Origin: Methylomonas aurea
GTDB lineage: Bacteria; Pseudomonadota; Gammaproteobacteria; Methylococcales; Methylomonadaceae
Length of the DNA: 64,000 nt
Reading direction: 5' to 3'
NCBI RefSeq assembly: GCF_024505045.1
Contig: NZ_JANIBM010000002.1
Location: forward strand, 62,001 to 126,000
In this document: piece by piece, positions 46,969 to 55,360 of the stretch
How the letters are laid out: every line of letters starts with the position of its first letter
How positions within the stretch are numbered: the stretch's first letter is position 1
Notes under the pieces: generated by a model
Database searches by the model: none
What the model saw: only the letters and a program-made list of their open reading frames with translations
Told to the model about the DNA's origin: nothing
Translations under genes and position numbers: made by a program

Positions 46969-47180
46969 GGTGTTGCTGGCGCGACGCCTGATTTTAATGT
47001 CGGTTTCACGAAACACACCCATGTGTTTCGCCCTGTGGGTGCTGCGCATGCAAATCGGCGCTCCTGCCGATTTGTCGGCCCGACAGCCGAGTGACTTTTC
47101 TTTGCTTGGCCAAAGAAAAGTCACCAAAAGAAAGGCCACCCCACCGGTGCTCGGCGCGGCAAAGGGGATGGTGCTGCCGG
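46969..47180. repeat. Dispersed repeat element, copy B
   Basis: Starts with TTGCTGGCGCGACG and holds a perfect 14-bp hairpin, GTGACTTTTCTTTG/CAAAGAAAAGTCAC (47091-47124). It continues AAAGGCCACCCC and CGGTGCTCGGCGCGGCAAAG, as in copy A. It fills most of the 300 bases between tonB2 and the porin gene. Confidence 0.75.
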
Positions 47181-47243
47181 CAACTTGGAAACGAAATCAT
47201 TTAGCGGCTTTGGCCTGAATTTGAAGAACTTGTAATAGAACCT

Positions 47244-49115
47244 ATGAACACCGTAAGCAAACCCCTGGCCCTTGTTTTGACCGGCAGTCTGGCCGCCGGC
47301 ACCGGTCTGGCGCAGGCCGCCACCCCAGCCCCGGCCGACGCCGTGATTCCGGTCAAGAAGTCCACTTTGGTCAACCTGGTCGATCTGCTGGTACAGCGCG
47401 GCGTGATCAATCAAGCCGAAGGCCAGGGCCTGGTGCAGGCGGCCGAACAGGAAGCCGCCGCGGCGCAGGCCGAAACCGGCCATGCCAAGCCAACTGCCGC
47501 GACGGGATCAAGCGACGCCCAGACCGCTGCCGACTGGTCCGGCGAGCCGGCCAATGTCCCGGGTAAGTCCGGCAAGACCAAGCACGTCGGCTACGTGCCG
47601 GAGTTCGTCAAAAAAGAAATCCGCGACCAGGTGCGTGCCGAGCTGAAGGCCGAGGTGTTGCAGGACGTGAAACGCGATGCCAAGGACGAAGGCTGGGGCA
47701 TTCCCGGCGCGCTGCCGGAGTGGGTGGCGGCGATTCATCCCAGCTTCGATGTGCGCATCCGTTTCGCCGACGAGTTTTACGGCAAGGACAATGTAGGCGG
47801 GGTCGAGAACGTCGGCCTCGATCCCGTCGGTAACTTCGTCGGCCCGTACAACTGGCTGGCGATCAACCGCGCCGCCACCGGCAATCAGGCCGGCTTGACC
47901 ACCCAGGTTTCGTTGAATCCGAACGAGGCCATTCTCAACAATCAAAAAGACCGGCTGCGGCTGCGGGAACGCTTTCGCCTCGGTTTCGAAGCCAATCTGG
48001 CCGACGGTCTGAAAGCCGGAGTGCGCTTCGCCACCAGCAACATCAACAACCCGGTCTCGAACGACCAGACCCTGGGCAACACCGGGCAGTCCTACCAGTT
48101 CGCGATCGACCGCGCCTTCCTGCAGTACGACTTTCTGGACGAACGTAAGACTAACTGGTTCAGCTTGTATGCCGGCCGTATCATTAATCCCTTCGTCTCC
48201 ACCGACGTGGTGTTCGATCCCGACCTCAGTTTCGAAGGGCTGGCCGGCAGCTTCCGGCTGCCGTTCAACCGCGGCAGCAACAAACTGGCCGGCTACAAGG
48301 CGCCGAACCCCACCGCCCGCTTCGGCTTGAACCAGGGCCAGCAGACGCCGGACAGTCTGTTCGTCACGCTGGGCGTGTTCCCGTTGCAGGACATTGACGT
48401 CTCGGTCAACGACAAATGGCTCTATGCCGGCCAGGTCGGCGCCGACTGGCTGGTCTGGCATGACTCGCGGTTGAATCTGGCGGCGTCGTATTACGAGTTC
48501 CAGAATGTCCAGGCCCGGCGCAATCCGGTCGGCAGCCATGCCTACGACTGGACCGCGCCGCAGTTCGTGCAAAAGGGTAATTCGATGGTGGCGATCAGCG
48601 ACGCCAACACCTTGTTGCCGAACTGCACCGACACCGTGGGCTGCTTGTTCGGCCTGGCATCCGAGTTCAAGGTGTTCAACGCCACGGCGATGTTCGACTA
48701 TGCCGGCTTCGGCGATACCCATGTCCTGTTCACCGCCGATTATGCTCAGAACCTGGGCTTCAACCGGCAGAAAATCCTGAGCGAGTTCGGCACCGCCTTC
48801 GCCAGTACCGACCTGCAGCCGCGCACCAAGGCCTACCAGGTGCGGGTCGACGTCGGTGCGCCGGAATTGCGGCGCTGGGCGGACTGGAACGTCAATCTGG
48901 CCTACCGCTACGTGCAGCGCGATGCGGTATTGGATGCCTTCACCGACTCGATCTTCCACCAGGGCGGCACCGACGCCAAGGGTTGGGTGATGGGCGTGCA
49001 ATACGGCCTGGCCAAGAGCACTTGGCTCAACCTGCGCTGGTTCAGCACCGACGCCATCGACGGTCCCCGCTACAGCATCGACACCGTCAACGTCGATCTC
49101 AACGCACACTTCTAG
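47244..49115 (+). CDS. Porin_5-type putative outer-membrane porin, copy 2
   Basis: 623 residues with a signal peptide ending near GLAQA (residue 25). The periplasmic N-terminal region carries the same block as copy 1 (about 114-160: VGYVPEFVKKEIRDQVR and GIPGALPEW), preceded by a 40-residue Ala/Glu/Gln-rich stretch. The beta-barrel covers the rest and ends VDLNAHF with terminal Phe. It is about 60 residues longer than copy 1, mainly in the N-terminal region and a few loops. It lies directly after tonB2 and 11 bases before the coiled-coil gene. Confidence 0.82.
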   Translation: MNTVSKPLALVLTGSLAAGTGLAQAATPAPADAVIPVKKSTLVNLVDLLVQRGVINQAEGQGLVQAAEQEAAAAQAETGHAKPTAATGSSDAQTAADWSGEPANVPGKSGKTKHVGYVPEFVKKEIRDQVRAELKAEVLQDVKRDAKDEGWGIPGALPEWVAAIHPSFDVRIRFADEFYGKDNVGGVENVGLDPVGNFVGPYNWLAINRAATGNQAGLTTQVSLNPNEAILNNQKDRLRLRERFRLGFEANLADGLKAGVRFATSNINNPVSNDQTLGNTGQSYQFAIDRAFLQYDFLDERKTNWFSLYAGRIINPFVSTDVVFDPDLSFEGLAGSFRLPFNRGSNKLAGYKAPNPTARFGLNQGQQTPDSLFVTLGVFPLQDIDVSVNDKWLYAGQVGADWLVWHDSRLNLAASYYEFQNVQARRNPVGSHAYDWTAPQFVQKGNSMVAISDANTLLPNCTDTVGCLFGLASEFKVFNATAMFDYAGFGDTHVLFTADYAQNLGFNRQKILSEFGTAFASTDLQPRTKAYQVRVDVGAPELRRWADWNVNLAYRYVQRDAVLDAFTDSIFHQGGTDAKGWVMGVQYGLAKSTWLNLRWFSTDAIDGPRYSIDTVNVDLNAHF

Positions 49116-49126
49116 GAGGGCGGGCG

Positions 49127-49933
49127 ATGGCTAAGCAACAACCCTGGCGCCGGATTTATTTACCGCCCTTATGCTTGCTACTGTTGTTGGCGGGCATTGA
49201 AACCAGTGACGCCGAACCCAAAGCCGCCGCGCCGGGAGGCGACGCGCTCAGAAAGGCTCAGGGCCTGATCCGCCAGCTCAGCCAGGAAAAGCAGGCGCTG
49301 GAGACCGAGAAAACGGCCTGGCTGGGCGAGAAGGCCGCGCTGGAAGGGCAGTTGCAGACCCTGCAGCAGCAGGTTCGGCTACTGCCGGCGCTGCAAGAGC
49401 AGGTTGAACGTTATAAAGCAGGTCTGGAAGCGGTGCGCGGCAATCTGGAAGGCCAATTGGCGCAGCAGCGCCAGCGCGAACAGGCCCTGGTGCAAAAACA
49501 CAACGAGGTGGTGGCGAAAGCCCGCGACATTCGCGACGACAACCAGTTGCTGGTGCAGGCGGTGCAGGAACGGGAACAATGGATTGCACAATGCGCCGGC
49601 CTGAACCAGCAGTTGCGTGAGCTGAACCAGAAAGTGGTCGACGGTTACGAACAGAAAGGCCTGTGGCAGCAACTGGCCGAACTGGAACCGATCACCGGCA
49701 TCGCCAAGGTTGATACGCAAAACCGGGCGGAAGAATACCGTTACCAACTGAAGCAGTTGAAAGTGACGCCGTTCGAGGCCACCGTTTCCCGCGGTGGCGA
49801 CAGCCAGCCCGTGGTCGAGCCAAGCCCCGCCCACGAATTGCAGGGGGGCGCGGAGCAAGCCGTTCCTGCCGGCACGTCCGTGGCTACGCAGCAGGCCGCT
49901 GAGCCGGTGCCGTCTGCGGAGGTCGAGCGATGA
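49127..49933 (+). CDS. Secreted coiled-coil protein, copy 2
   Basis: 268 residues from the ATG at 49127, with AGGAGG overlapping the porin stop codon; the longer frame runs back into the porin gene and is excluded. The hydrophobic N-terminus (YLPPLCLLLLLAGIETSDA) acts as signal peptide. A long heptad coiled coil covers about residues 45-170 (LIRQLSQEKQALETEKTAWL onwards), followed by a conserved-looking tail (KVVDGYEQKGLWQQLAELEP) comparable to YQNKGALSGLLEQEA of copy 1. The stop overlaps the start of tpsB2 by four bases (ATGA), coupling their translation. Confidence 0.75.
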   Translation: MAKQQPWRRIYLPPLCLLLLLAGIETSDAEPKAAAPGGDALRKAQGLIRQLSQEKQALETEKTAWLGEKAALEGQLQTLQQQVRLLPALQEQVERYKAGLEAVRGNLEGQLAQQRQREQALVQKHNEVVAKARDIRDDNQLLVQAVQEREQWIAQCAGLNQQLRELNQKVVDGYEQKGLWQQLAELEPITGIAKVDTQNRAEEYRYQLKQLKVTPFEATVSRGGDSQPVVEPSPAHELQGGAEQAVPAGTSVATQQAAEPVPSAEVER

Positions 49934-51570
49934 GGCGTTCCGCAGCGTTAACGCCGGTCTGGCTGGCTGTTTTCGGCGTGTTCCATGCCGCTGCCAACGC
50001 AGCTAGCGGTTCGGCCGGCCCGGCCGCAGCCGATGCAGCCGACACCGCCGCGCAATGGGCCGGCGAAGCGCAACCGCGCTTCGACGTGCTGGACTTTCAG
50101 ATCGACGGCAACAGCCTGCTCGACGACGAAACCCTGGAAAAGGCGGTATATCCCTATTTGGGGCCGGAGAAAACCGTGGCCGACGTCGAACAGGCTCGGG
50201 CCGCATTGGAAGAAGCCTACCGCACGGCCGGTTACCCGACCGTGGTGGTGTCGATCCCGGAGCAGGACGTCAACGAAGCCAGCGTACGGCTGATGGTGGT
50301 GGAGGGCAGTATCGAGACTTTGCATATCAGTGGCTCGCGCTATTTCGATCTAGGCAAGATCCGCGCCGGCGTGCCGGCCTTAGCGGAAGGCCGGGCGCCG
50401 CATATGCCGCAGGTGCAGGAGCAGATCAACGCGCTGGCCAAACAATCCGGCGACCGTTCGATCACGCCGGTATTCCGTGCCGGTTCGACCCCGGGCAAGA
50501 TGGAGGTGGAACTGAAGGTCAAGGACGAACTGCCGCTGCACGGCAGCCTGGAGCTGAACAGCCGCAATTCGGAACAGACCAGCTATACTCGGCTGCAAGG
50601 GGCACTGCGCTACGACAATCTGTGGCAGAAGTTCCACAGCGCTTCGCTGCAATACCAGGTCTCGCCGCAGAACGCCGAGGAGGTCGAAGTATGGTCCGGC
50701 ACTTACGTGCTGCCGACCGGCTGGGCCGACACCCGGCTGGCGTTGTACGGCATCGGCATCAGTTCCAGCACCCAGCTCGGTGTCAACGTCGGCGGCCTGT
50801 CGGTGGTCGGTGCCGGTTCGATCTACGGCGCCCGCCTGGTGAAGCCGCTGGACAGCACCAGCGACGGCGTGCTGCACAGCCTGAGTTTCGGTGTGGATTA
50901 CAAGAACTTCGGCCAGCAGATCGCCCAGTTTGCCGACAGCGCCAGCCCGATCAGTTACGCCGCTTTCGTCGCCGGCTACGACGGCGTGCGCCGCGGCGAC
51001 GGCCATGCCAGTAGTCTGAATTTGACCGCTCACTTCAGCTTTCGCGGCCTGGTTAACGACGCCGAACAATTCGAAAGTAAACGTGCCGGCGCCACGCCCA
51101 ATTTTCTTTACCTGACTGCCGATCTGAAACACCAGCAGCAGCTTCCGGCGGATTTTCGCTTACTGGCCCGGGCCGGCGGCCAGGCCAGCGCGGCGCGACT
51201 AATCAGCAACGAACAATTCTCGGCCGGCGGCCCGCTCAGCGTCAGGGGCTACCACCAGACCCAGCTGCTGGGGGACCACGGCGTCAATCTGTCGCTGGAG
51301 CTATACAGCCCGCACCTGCTGCCGGGCGAGTTCGAAGCGGCGCAAAACCTGCGCCTGCTCGGCTTCATCGACTGGGCCCATTTGTGGACCGATGCGCCGA
51401 TCGCACCGACTCCCGCCCAGGATACCTTGGCTGCAGCCGGCGTCGGCCTGCGTCTGCAATTGCTGAAACGCCTCAGCGGCGAACTGGACTGGGCCTACCC
51501 GTTCCACGCCCACGGCGCCGTCGACATCGGTCAACAACGGCTCGATTTTAGGATGGCTTATGAGTTTTAA
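49930..51570 (+). CDS. TpsB outer-membrane transporter (ShlB/FhaC family), copy 2
   Basis: 546 residues. The order is signal peptide, a short Ala-rich linker, two POTRA-type segments (FDVLDFQIDGNSLL opening the first), then a barrel. VRGY is at residues 438-441 after NEQFSAGGPLS, and the chain ends RMAYEF with terminal Phe. It is similar along its length to the TpsB at 7035-8687, including YDNLWQ and YQVSP. It is the probable exporter of the TpsA at 32806, although it lies 6.7 kb beyond that gene's end, at the end of the exbB2 operon. In copy 1 the tpsB gene lies upstream of tpsA instead. Confidence 0.92.
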   Translation: MRRSAALTPVWLAVFGVFHAAANAASGSAGPAAADAADTAAQWAGEAQPRFDVLDFQIDGNSLLDDETLEKAVYPYLGPEKTVADVEQARAALEEAYRTAGYPTVVVSIPEQDVNEASVRLMVVEGSIETLHISGSRYFDLGKIRAGVPALAEGRAPHMPQVQEQINALAKQSGDRSITPVFRAGSTPGKMEVELKVKDELPLHGSLELNSRNSEQTSYTRLQGALRYDNLWQKFHSASLQYQVSPQNAEEVEVWSGTYVLPTGWADTRLALYGIGISSSTQLGVNVGGLSVVGAGSIYGARLVKPLDSTSDGVLHSLSFGVDYKNFGQQIAQFADSASPISYAAFVAGYDGVRRGDGHASSLNLTAHFSFRGLVNDAEQFESKRAGATPNFLYLTADLKHQQQLPADFRLLARAGGQASAARLISNEQFSAGGPLSVRGYHQTQLLGDHGVNLSLELYSPHLLPGEFEAAQNLRLLGFIDWAHLWTDAPIAPTPAQDTLAAAGVGLRLQLLKRLSGELDWAYPFHAHGAVDIGQQRLDFRMAYEF

Positions 51571-51942
51571 CCATCAGATTGGGCATGTGGCCGCACAAAA
51601 GCAACAGTCAAGCAACAGCGACTGTTGGTATTTCAACTTTTGGCGCTGGGTTTTTGCTCCGATTCGGTCAGTTTGCTGCTTAGTCCGAACCGATAGGCTG
51701 ACTCGCGAGCAGCGGATAAGCAATAACGTGCGCCGAATTGGCCTGGCGAGTACGCGTTGGGCCGCTCGGCAAGCCTGCTAGCCAATCGAGATGCGCCGTT
51801 TCGGCATAAATCGATACGGATATCGATTTTTTGGAATGGAATCTGCTATCCAGATCACGGTATTGCCCGGGCTTGCCCTTTTTTGCCGAACCCGGCCGGC
51901 GAGCGGCATTTGGTAACAACTTAGACGTTTACATGAACAGTT
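51571..51942. other. Intergenic region between surface system and sulfur locus
   Basis: 372 bases without a supported gene. Two dyads are visible: CAACAGTC/GACTGTTG (51602-51627, 8-bp arms, 10-base loop) and the AT-rich hairpin at 51808-51832. The promoter of the sigma-54 activator gene should lie here. Confidence 0.5.
51808..51832 (+). terminator. AT-rich hairpin with T-run
   Basis: AAATCGATA pairs perfectly with TATCGATTT around CGGA, followed by three more T residues. The stem is weak in GC, so it may instead be a protein site. Confidence 0.4.
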
Positions 51943-53064
51943 ATGGATACAGTGCTTAACCGCGATTTCGACAACCCGGCGGCGGATACCGCCGCGCCGT
52001 TACTGGCATTCGACGAATCGCAATCCAGAAAGCTGGCGTTATCTACCCGCGCCACGGCAATGGTGTTCGAAGATCCGGTGTCCAGGCGTTTGTTGGAACA
52101 AATCGAAAGGATTGCGCCAAGCGATGCTACGGTACTGGTGATCGGCGAGACCGGTACCGGCAAGGAATTGGTGGCCCGCCATATTCATGCGTTGAGCAAA
52201 CGCAGCAAATATATGTTCGGGGCTTTGAATTGCGCGGCGCTGAGCGAGAATTTGATCGAAAGCGAACTGTTCGGTCACGAGAAAGGTGCGTTTACCGGGG
52301 CATTGACATCGAAAGAAGGCTGGTTCGAAACCGCCGACAAAGGCAGCTTGTTTCTGGACGAAATCGGCGATTTGCCGCTGGGTCTGCAAGCCAAGTTGCT
52401 CCGGGTGTTGCAGGAACGCGAGGTGGTCAAAGTCGGTTCGCGCCAACCGAAACCGGTCGACGTGCGCATCATCGCCGCGACCAATATCAACCTGGAAGAG
52501 GCGGTGGCGGCCCAGCATTTTCGCGCCGATTTGTATTATCGCTTCAATGTCGCGACGATTCATTTGATGCCGCTGCGCGAACGCCCCGGCGATATTCTGC
52601 CTTTGGCGCGGCACTTTCTGAAAATCTACGGCGAACGCCTCGGCCACGACGACGTGAAATTGTCGCCCGGCGCGGAATTGGCGTTGCTGAATTACGATTG
52701 GCCCGGCAATATCCGCGAGCTGGAAAACGCAATCCACCGCACCTTGCTGGTTTGTCCCGGCAACCGGCTTGGACCGGAAGACTTCAAACTGTCCGGCGTG
52801 CGCACTCCCGAGCATGTGCCGTCGGTATCGGTCGATTCGCTGGAAACCGCGCTGGAACGGCTGTGCGAGCAAGCGCCGCCGAAATTGTTCGAAATTATCG
52901 AAGAAACCGTGATTCGCACCGCGTTCGGCTATTGCGAAAAGAACCAAGTGCAGACTGCGAAATTGTTGGATATCAGCCGCAACGTGCTGCGCCATAAGCT
53001 CGAGCTTTACGGCATGTTGCAGCAGGTCGGCAAGCGCGGGTCGCTGCTGCATCTGGAGCGGTAA
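51943..53064 (+). CDS. Sigma-54-dependent activator without receiver domain (SfnR-like)
   Basis: 373 residues. A short N-terminus with no receiver or PAS domain is followed directly by an AAA+ sigma-54 interaction domain: Walker A GETGTGKE (68-75), the sigma-54 contact loop GAFTGA (115-120), Walker B GSLFLDE (134-140), and DLYYRFNV near 196-203. A Fis-type helix-turn-helix ends the protein (QTAKLLDISRNVLRHKLELYG). Size and layout match SfnR, the Pseudomonas activator of organosulfur genes made under sulfate limitation. The sulfur genes downstream support that reading. It could equally serve the sigma-54 promoters upstream in this window. Activity is probably set by its expression level, since no sensory domain is present. 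Confidence 0.8.
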   Translation: MDTVLNRDFDNPAADTAAPLLAFDESQSRKLALSTRATAMVFEDPVSRRLLEQIERIAPSDATVLVIGETGTGKELVARHIHALSKRSKYMFGALNCAALSENLIESELFGHEKGAFTGALTSKEGWFETADKGSLFLDEIGDLPLGLQAKLLRVLQEREVVKVGSRQPKPVDVRIIAATNINLEEAVAAQHFRADLYYRFNVATIHLMPLRERPGDILPLARHFLKIYGERLGHDDVKLSPGAELALLNYDWPGNIRELENAIHRTLLVCPGNRLGPEDFKLSGVRTPEHVPSVSVDSLETALERLCEQAPPKLFEIIEETVIRTAFGYCEKNQVQTAKLLDISRNVLRHKLELYGMLQQVGKRGSLLHLER

Positions 53065-53346
53065 ACCGGTCCTGCGCGCGATCGGCGGGTAGGCTGCCGC
53101 CGGTCTTCGATCGATCCCTTCTTTATCTCGGCACGCACTGCGCCGTTGAAGGCATATCGTCATGCCAAGGCCGAATCATTCCCATCCTTCGCTGGTGCTT
53201 CAGCATCTTTTTCCGAATAGCCGATGCTTGTTTATCTGTTTTTTAGATGAATAAATCGATATTTACCGTTTCAAATGACCATTTGTTTTCCGTACCATGC
53301 TCCGCAACGGGACTTAACACAAGCATTTGAAACCTTCGGAGGCCAA
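53065..53346. other. Intergenic region before the YezD gene
   Basis: 282 bases. The last 120 are AT-rich (53220-53290) with a small dyad CAAAT-N4-ATTTG, which suits an activator-dependent promoter such as a CysB-type site. No gene is supported. Confidence 0.4.
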
Positions 53347-53532
53347 ATGGATATCCAGTTCGAAACCGAACACGCCAAGTCGGCGCAGCAGCAGGAATTG
53401 GTGCAGCAGATCGTATCGATTTTGCAAGGGCTGCGCTTCGGTTCAGTGGAAATCGTGGTTCACGACGGCCGGGTTGTGCAAATCGAAAAGCACGAAAAAT
53501 TCAGAGTCAAAACTGGGGCAAGCGCTCACTAA
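53347..53532 (+). CDS. YezD-family small protein (DUF2292)
   Basis: 61 residues from the ATG at 53347, with GGAGG five bases upstream; the longer frame before it has no ribosome site. The family signature is clear: LRFGSVEIVVHDGRVVQIE followed by a basic KHEKFRVK. YezD proteins are short and cytoplasmic, of unknown biochemical function, and are often found beside sulfate or sulfonate uptake and assimilation genes in proteobacteria and firmicutes. Its place between the SfnR-like activator and the sulfate transporter agrees with a role under sulfur limitation. Confidence 0.85.
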   Translation: MDIQFETEHAKSAQQQELVQQIVSILQGLRFGSVEIVVHDGRVVQIEKHEKFRVKTGASAH

Positions 53533-53651
53533 ATATCTACCGCACCGGCGGCGATTAAAATAAACGATTAACCGATAACCGACCGGATCGCCGGAAGTTA
53601 CCGGGTCAGGAACCCTGTTTCCTTAACCGATACCACAACAACGGGTTAAAC

Positions 53652-55157
53652 ATGAAACGTAAACAAATCAGCGCGCTATCGGCGACCGGCGCGATCGGCT
53701 TACTGCTCAGCTTAACTGGGAGCGCCGGCGCAGAGGATTACTACCGGCCGACCAAAGGCTACCGCGTGGAGCCGGCACCCGATACGCCGGCTTATGTCAG
53801 AAACTTGAGCAAGACCCAATTCGAACAATTCCGCAATGTAGAGTGGCTCGACGTCGGTCTGGATTTTCGCAGCCGTTACGAATACCGGGAAAACGATTAC
53901 CGGCCGGTGGGGGCAACCAACAGCGGAGTTTACCGGCCCGATCCCGACAATATCTGGTTATTGAGAACACGGGCTTTCCTAGGGGTAAAGGATATTCTCG
54001 ATCCGCTGCGCTTTGTCCTGGAATTGGAGGACGCCCGCAGTTATAACGGCCTCTACAGCCGGACCGACGCCGACGTCAACGAATTCGAAATGATCCAGGG
54101 CTACGCCGAGTTGTATTTTGCCAATGCCTTGGGCCATAACCGGCCGATCAGCATTCGCGCCGGCCGCCAGCATCTGGAGCTACTGGACCGGCGCTTGGTC
54201 GGTAACAACGAATTCCGCAATACCACCAACAATTTCGAAGGTTACCGGGTACGCTTCGGCAAGCGCCAAAACAATTGGGACCTGGATACCTTCGTATTTC
54301 AACCGGTCGACCGCTTGAAATACGAATTCGACCAGCCCGACGAAGACACTTGGTTCTACGGCGCGGTATTCAGTTGGAAGCAATGGTCGGACTATGTGAC
54401 GATCCAGCCGTATTTTCTGGGTAAGCACGTCGATGGCGATCCGCGCAATCCGATCAACGCCAACCGCAAGGCCGATGCCGATATTTATTCGCCGGGTTTA
54501 CGGGTCTACGGTTTGTTTTGGGACAGCGGCTTCGATTTCGATGCCGATATCACCAAACAGTTCGGCCATCAGGGGCGCTTGACCGGAACCAACCGCAACA
54601 ACTATTCGCAGATCGTCGAGCAGCACGACGCTTTGGCTTATTCGTTAGAGCTGGGTTACACCTTCGACCACGACTGGAAACCGCGCGCCAGCGTGTATTA
54701 CGGTTACGGTACCGGCGATAAAACCGGCGGCGACCGCACCAATCAACGCTTCGACGCTTTTTACGGCTTTAACCAGCCTTGGTCGCGTAACGACTATTAC
54801 TCGTGGGACAACATTCATGCCCCCAAGGCGCGGCTGGAATTTACGCCTTATACCGATGTGCGGATCGATACCGGTTACAACGCCTATTGGCTGGAGAGCG
54901 ATGCCGGCGGTTGGCGGCGGGCCGGTTTGGGTAACGGCAACGGCAAGACCTTCATGGGCCACGAGTTCGACATCCGCTTGCGCCACAAGTTGAACGCTTT
55001 TGTGGATTGGAGCGTGAGTTACGCCCATTACACGCCCGGAGAGTATACGACTTCGTTGGCCAGAGCCAATGGGCCTTATACCAACGAGCCGAGCAACTTC
55101 TTTTATTTCGAAGTTTCGCTGAACGCATTCGGCGACGGCAAGCCCAAATATAAATAA
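53652..55157 (+). CDS. Alginate-export-family outer-membrane porin in the sulfur locus
   Basis: 501 residues with a signal peptide ending near TGSAGA/EDYYRP (residue 27). The mature protein is a beta-barrel of the alginate_export type: LDVGLDFRSRYEYRENDYRP starts the barrel, IRAGRQHLELLDRRLVG is the characteristic 'GRQ' strand, and paired aromatic strands continue to NFFYFEVSLNAFGDGKPKYK. Members of the family conduct many anionic solutes, not only alginate. No alginate genes are nearby, so passage of sulfate or organosulfur compounds is the likely job. The gene lies between yezD and sbp. Confidence 0.8.
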   Translation: MKRKQISALSATGAIGLLLSLTGSAGAEDYYRPTKGYRVEPAPDTPAYVRNLSKTQFEQFRNVEWLDVGLDFRSRYEYRENDYRPVGATNSGVYRPDPDNIWLLRTRAFLGVKDILDPLRFVLELEDARSYNGLYSRTDADVNEFEMIQGYAELYFANALGHNRPISIRAGRQHLELLDRRLVGNNEFRNTTNNFEGYRVRFGKRQNNWDLDTFVFQPVDRLKYEFDQPDEDTWFYGAVFSWKQWSDYVTIQPYFLGKHVDGDPRNPINANRKADADIYSPGLRVYGLFWDSGFDFDADITKQFGHQGRLTGTNRNNYSQIVEQHDALAYSLELGYTFDHDWKPRASVYYGYGTGDKTGGDRTNQRFDAFYGFNQPWSRNDYYSWDNIHAPKARLEFTPYTDVRIDTGYNAYWLESDAGGWRRAGLGNGNGKTFMGHEFDIRLRHKLNAFVDWSVSYAHYTPGEYTTSLARANGPYTNEPSNFFYFEVSLNAFGDGKPKYK

Positions 55158-55181
55158 GCGTTAAGTACCCGGCTGGGACGC

Positions 55182-55201
55182 TTGGCCGGCCAGTCGGCCA
55201 A
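55182..55201. repeat. Short inverted repeat after the porin gene
   Basis: TTGGCCG and CGGCCAA are perfect 7-bp arms around GCCAGT. No T-run follows, so it is at best a weak or Rho-assisted terminator or an mRNA-stabilising structure. Confidence 0.35.
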
Positions 55202-55360
55202 ACGGGGCGGAGCCATGGGTTTTTATATCCATAAATAAGATATGTATCTCTAAAACTATCATTTTAAATCAGATAAAAGGCCGCGTAACATATCGCCAAA
55301 GGTGTTAAAGCCGGGCGTTTCGGCGGCCGAGTACCGAATAAATCTCTTAGAGGAGTCATT

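Noticed and set aside
45781-47180. Insertion sequence flanking tonB2
   Set aside because: The repeats contain no transposase frame or terminal duplication; they look like non-coding dispersed elements.
48983-49126. 48-codon extension of the coiled-coil protein copy 2
   Set aside because: It overlaps the porin gene out of frame, and the ATG at 49127 has a perfect AGGAGG and a signal peptide.
51645-51660. TTGGCGCTGGGTTTTTGC as a sigma-54 promoter
   Set aside because: The GG and GC dinucleotides are twelve bases apart instead of ten.
53110-53135. Sigma-54-like CGGCACGCACTGCGC upstream of yezD
   Set aside because: The -24 half has CGG for TGG and the -12 half falls as GCGC at the correct spacing; too weak to call.
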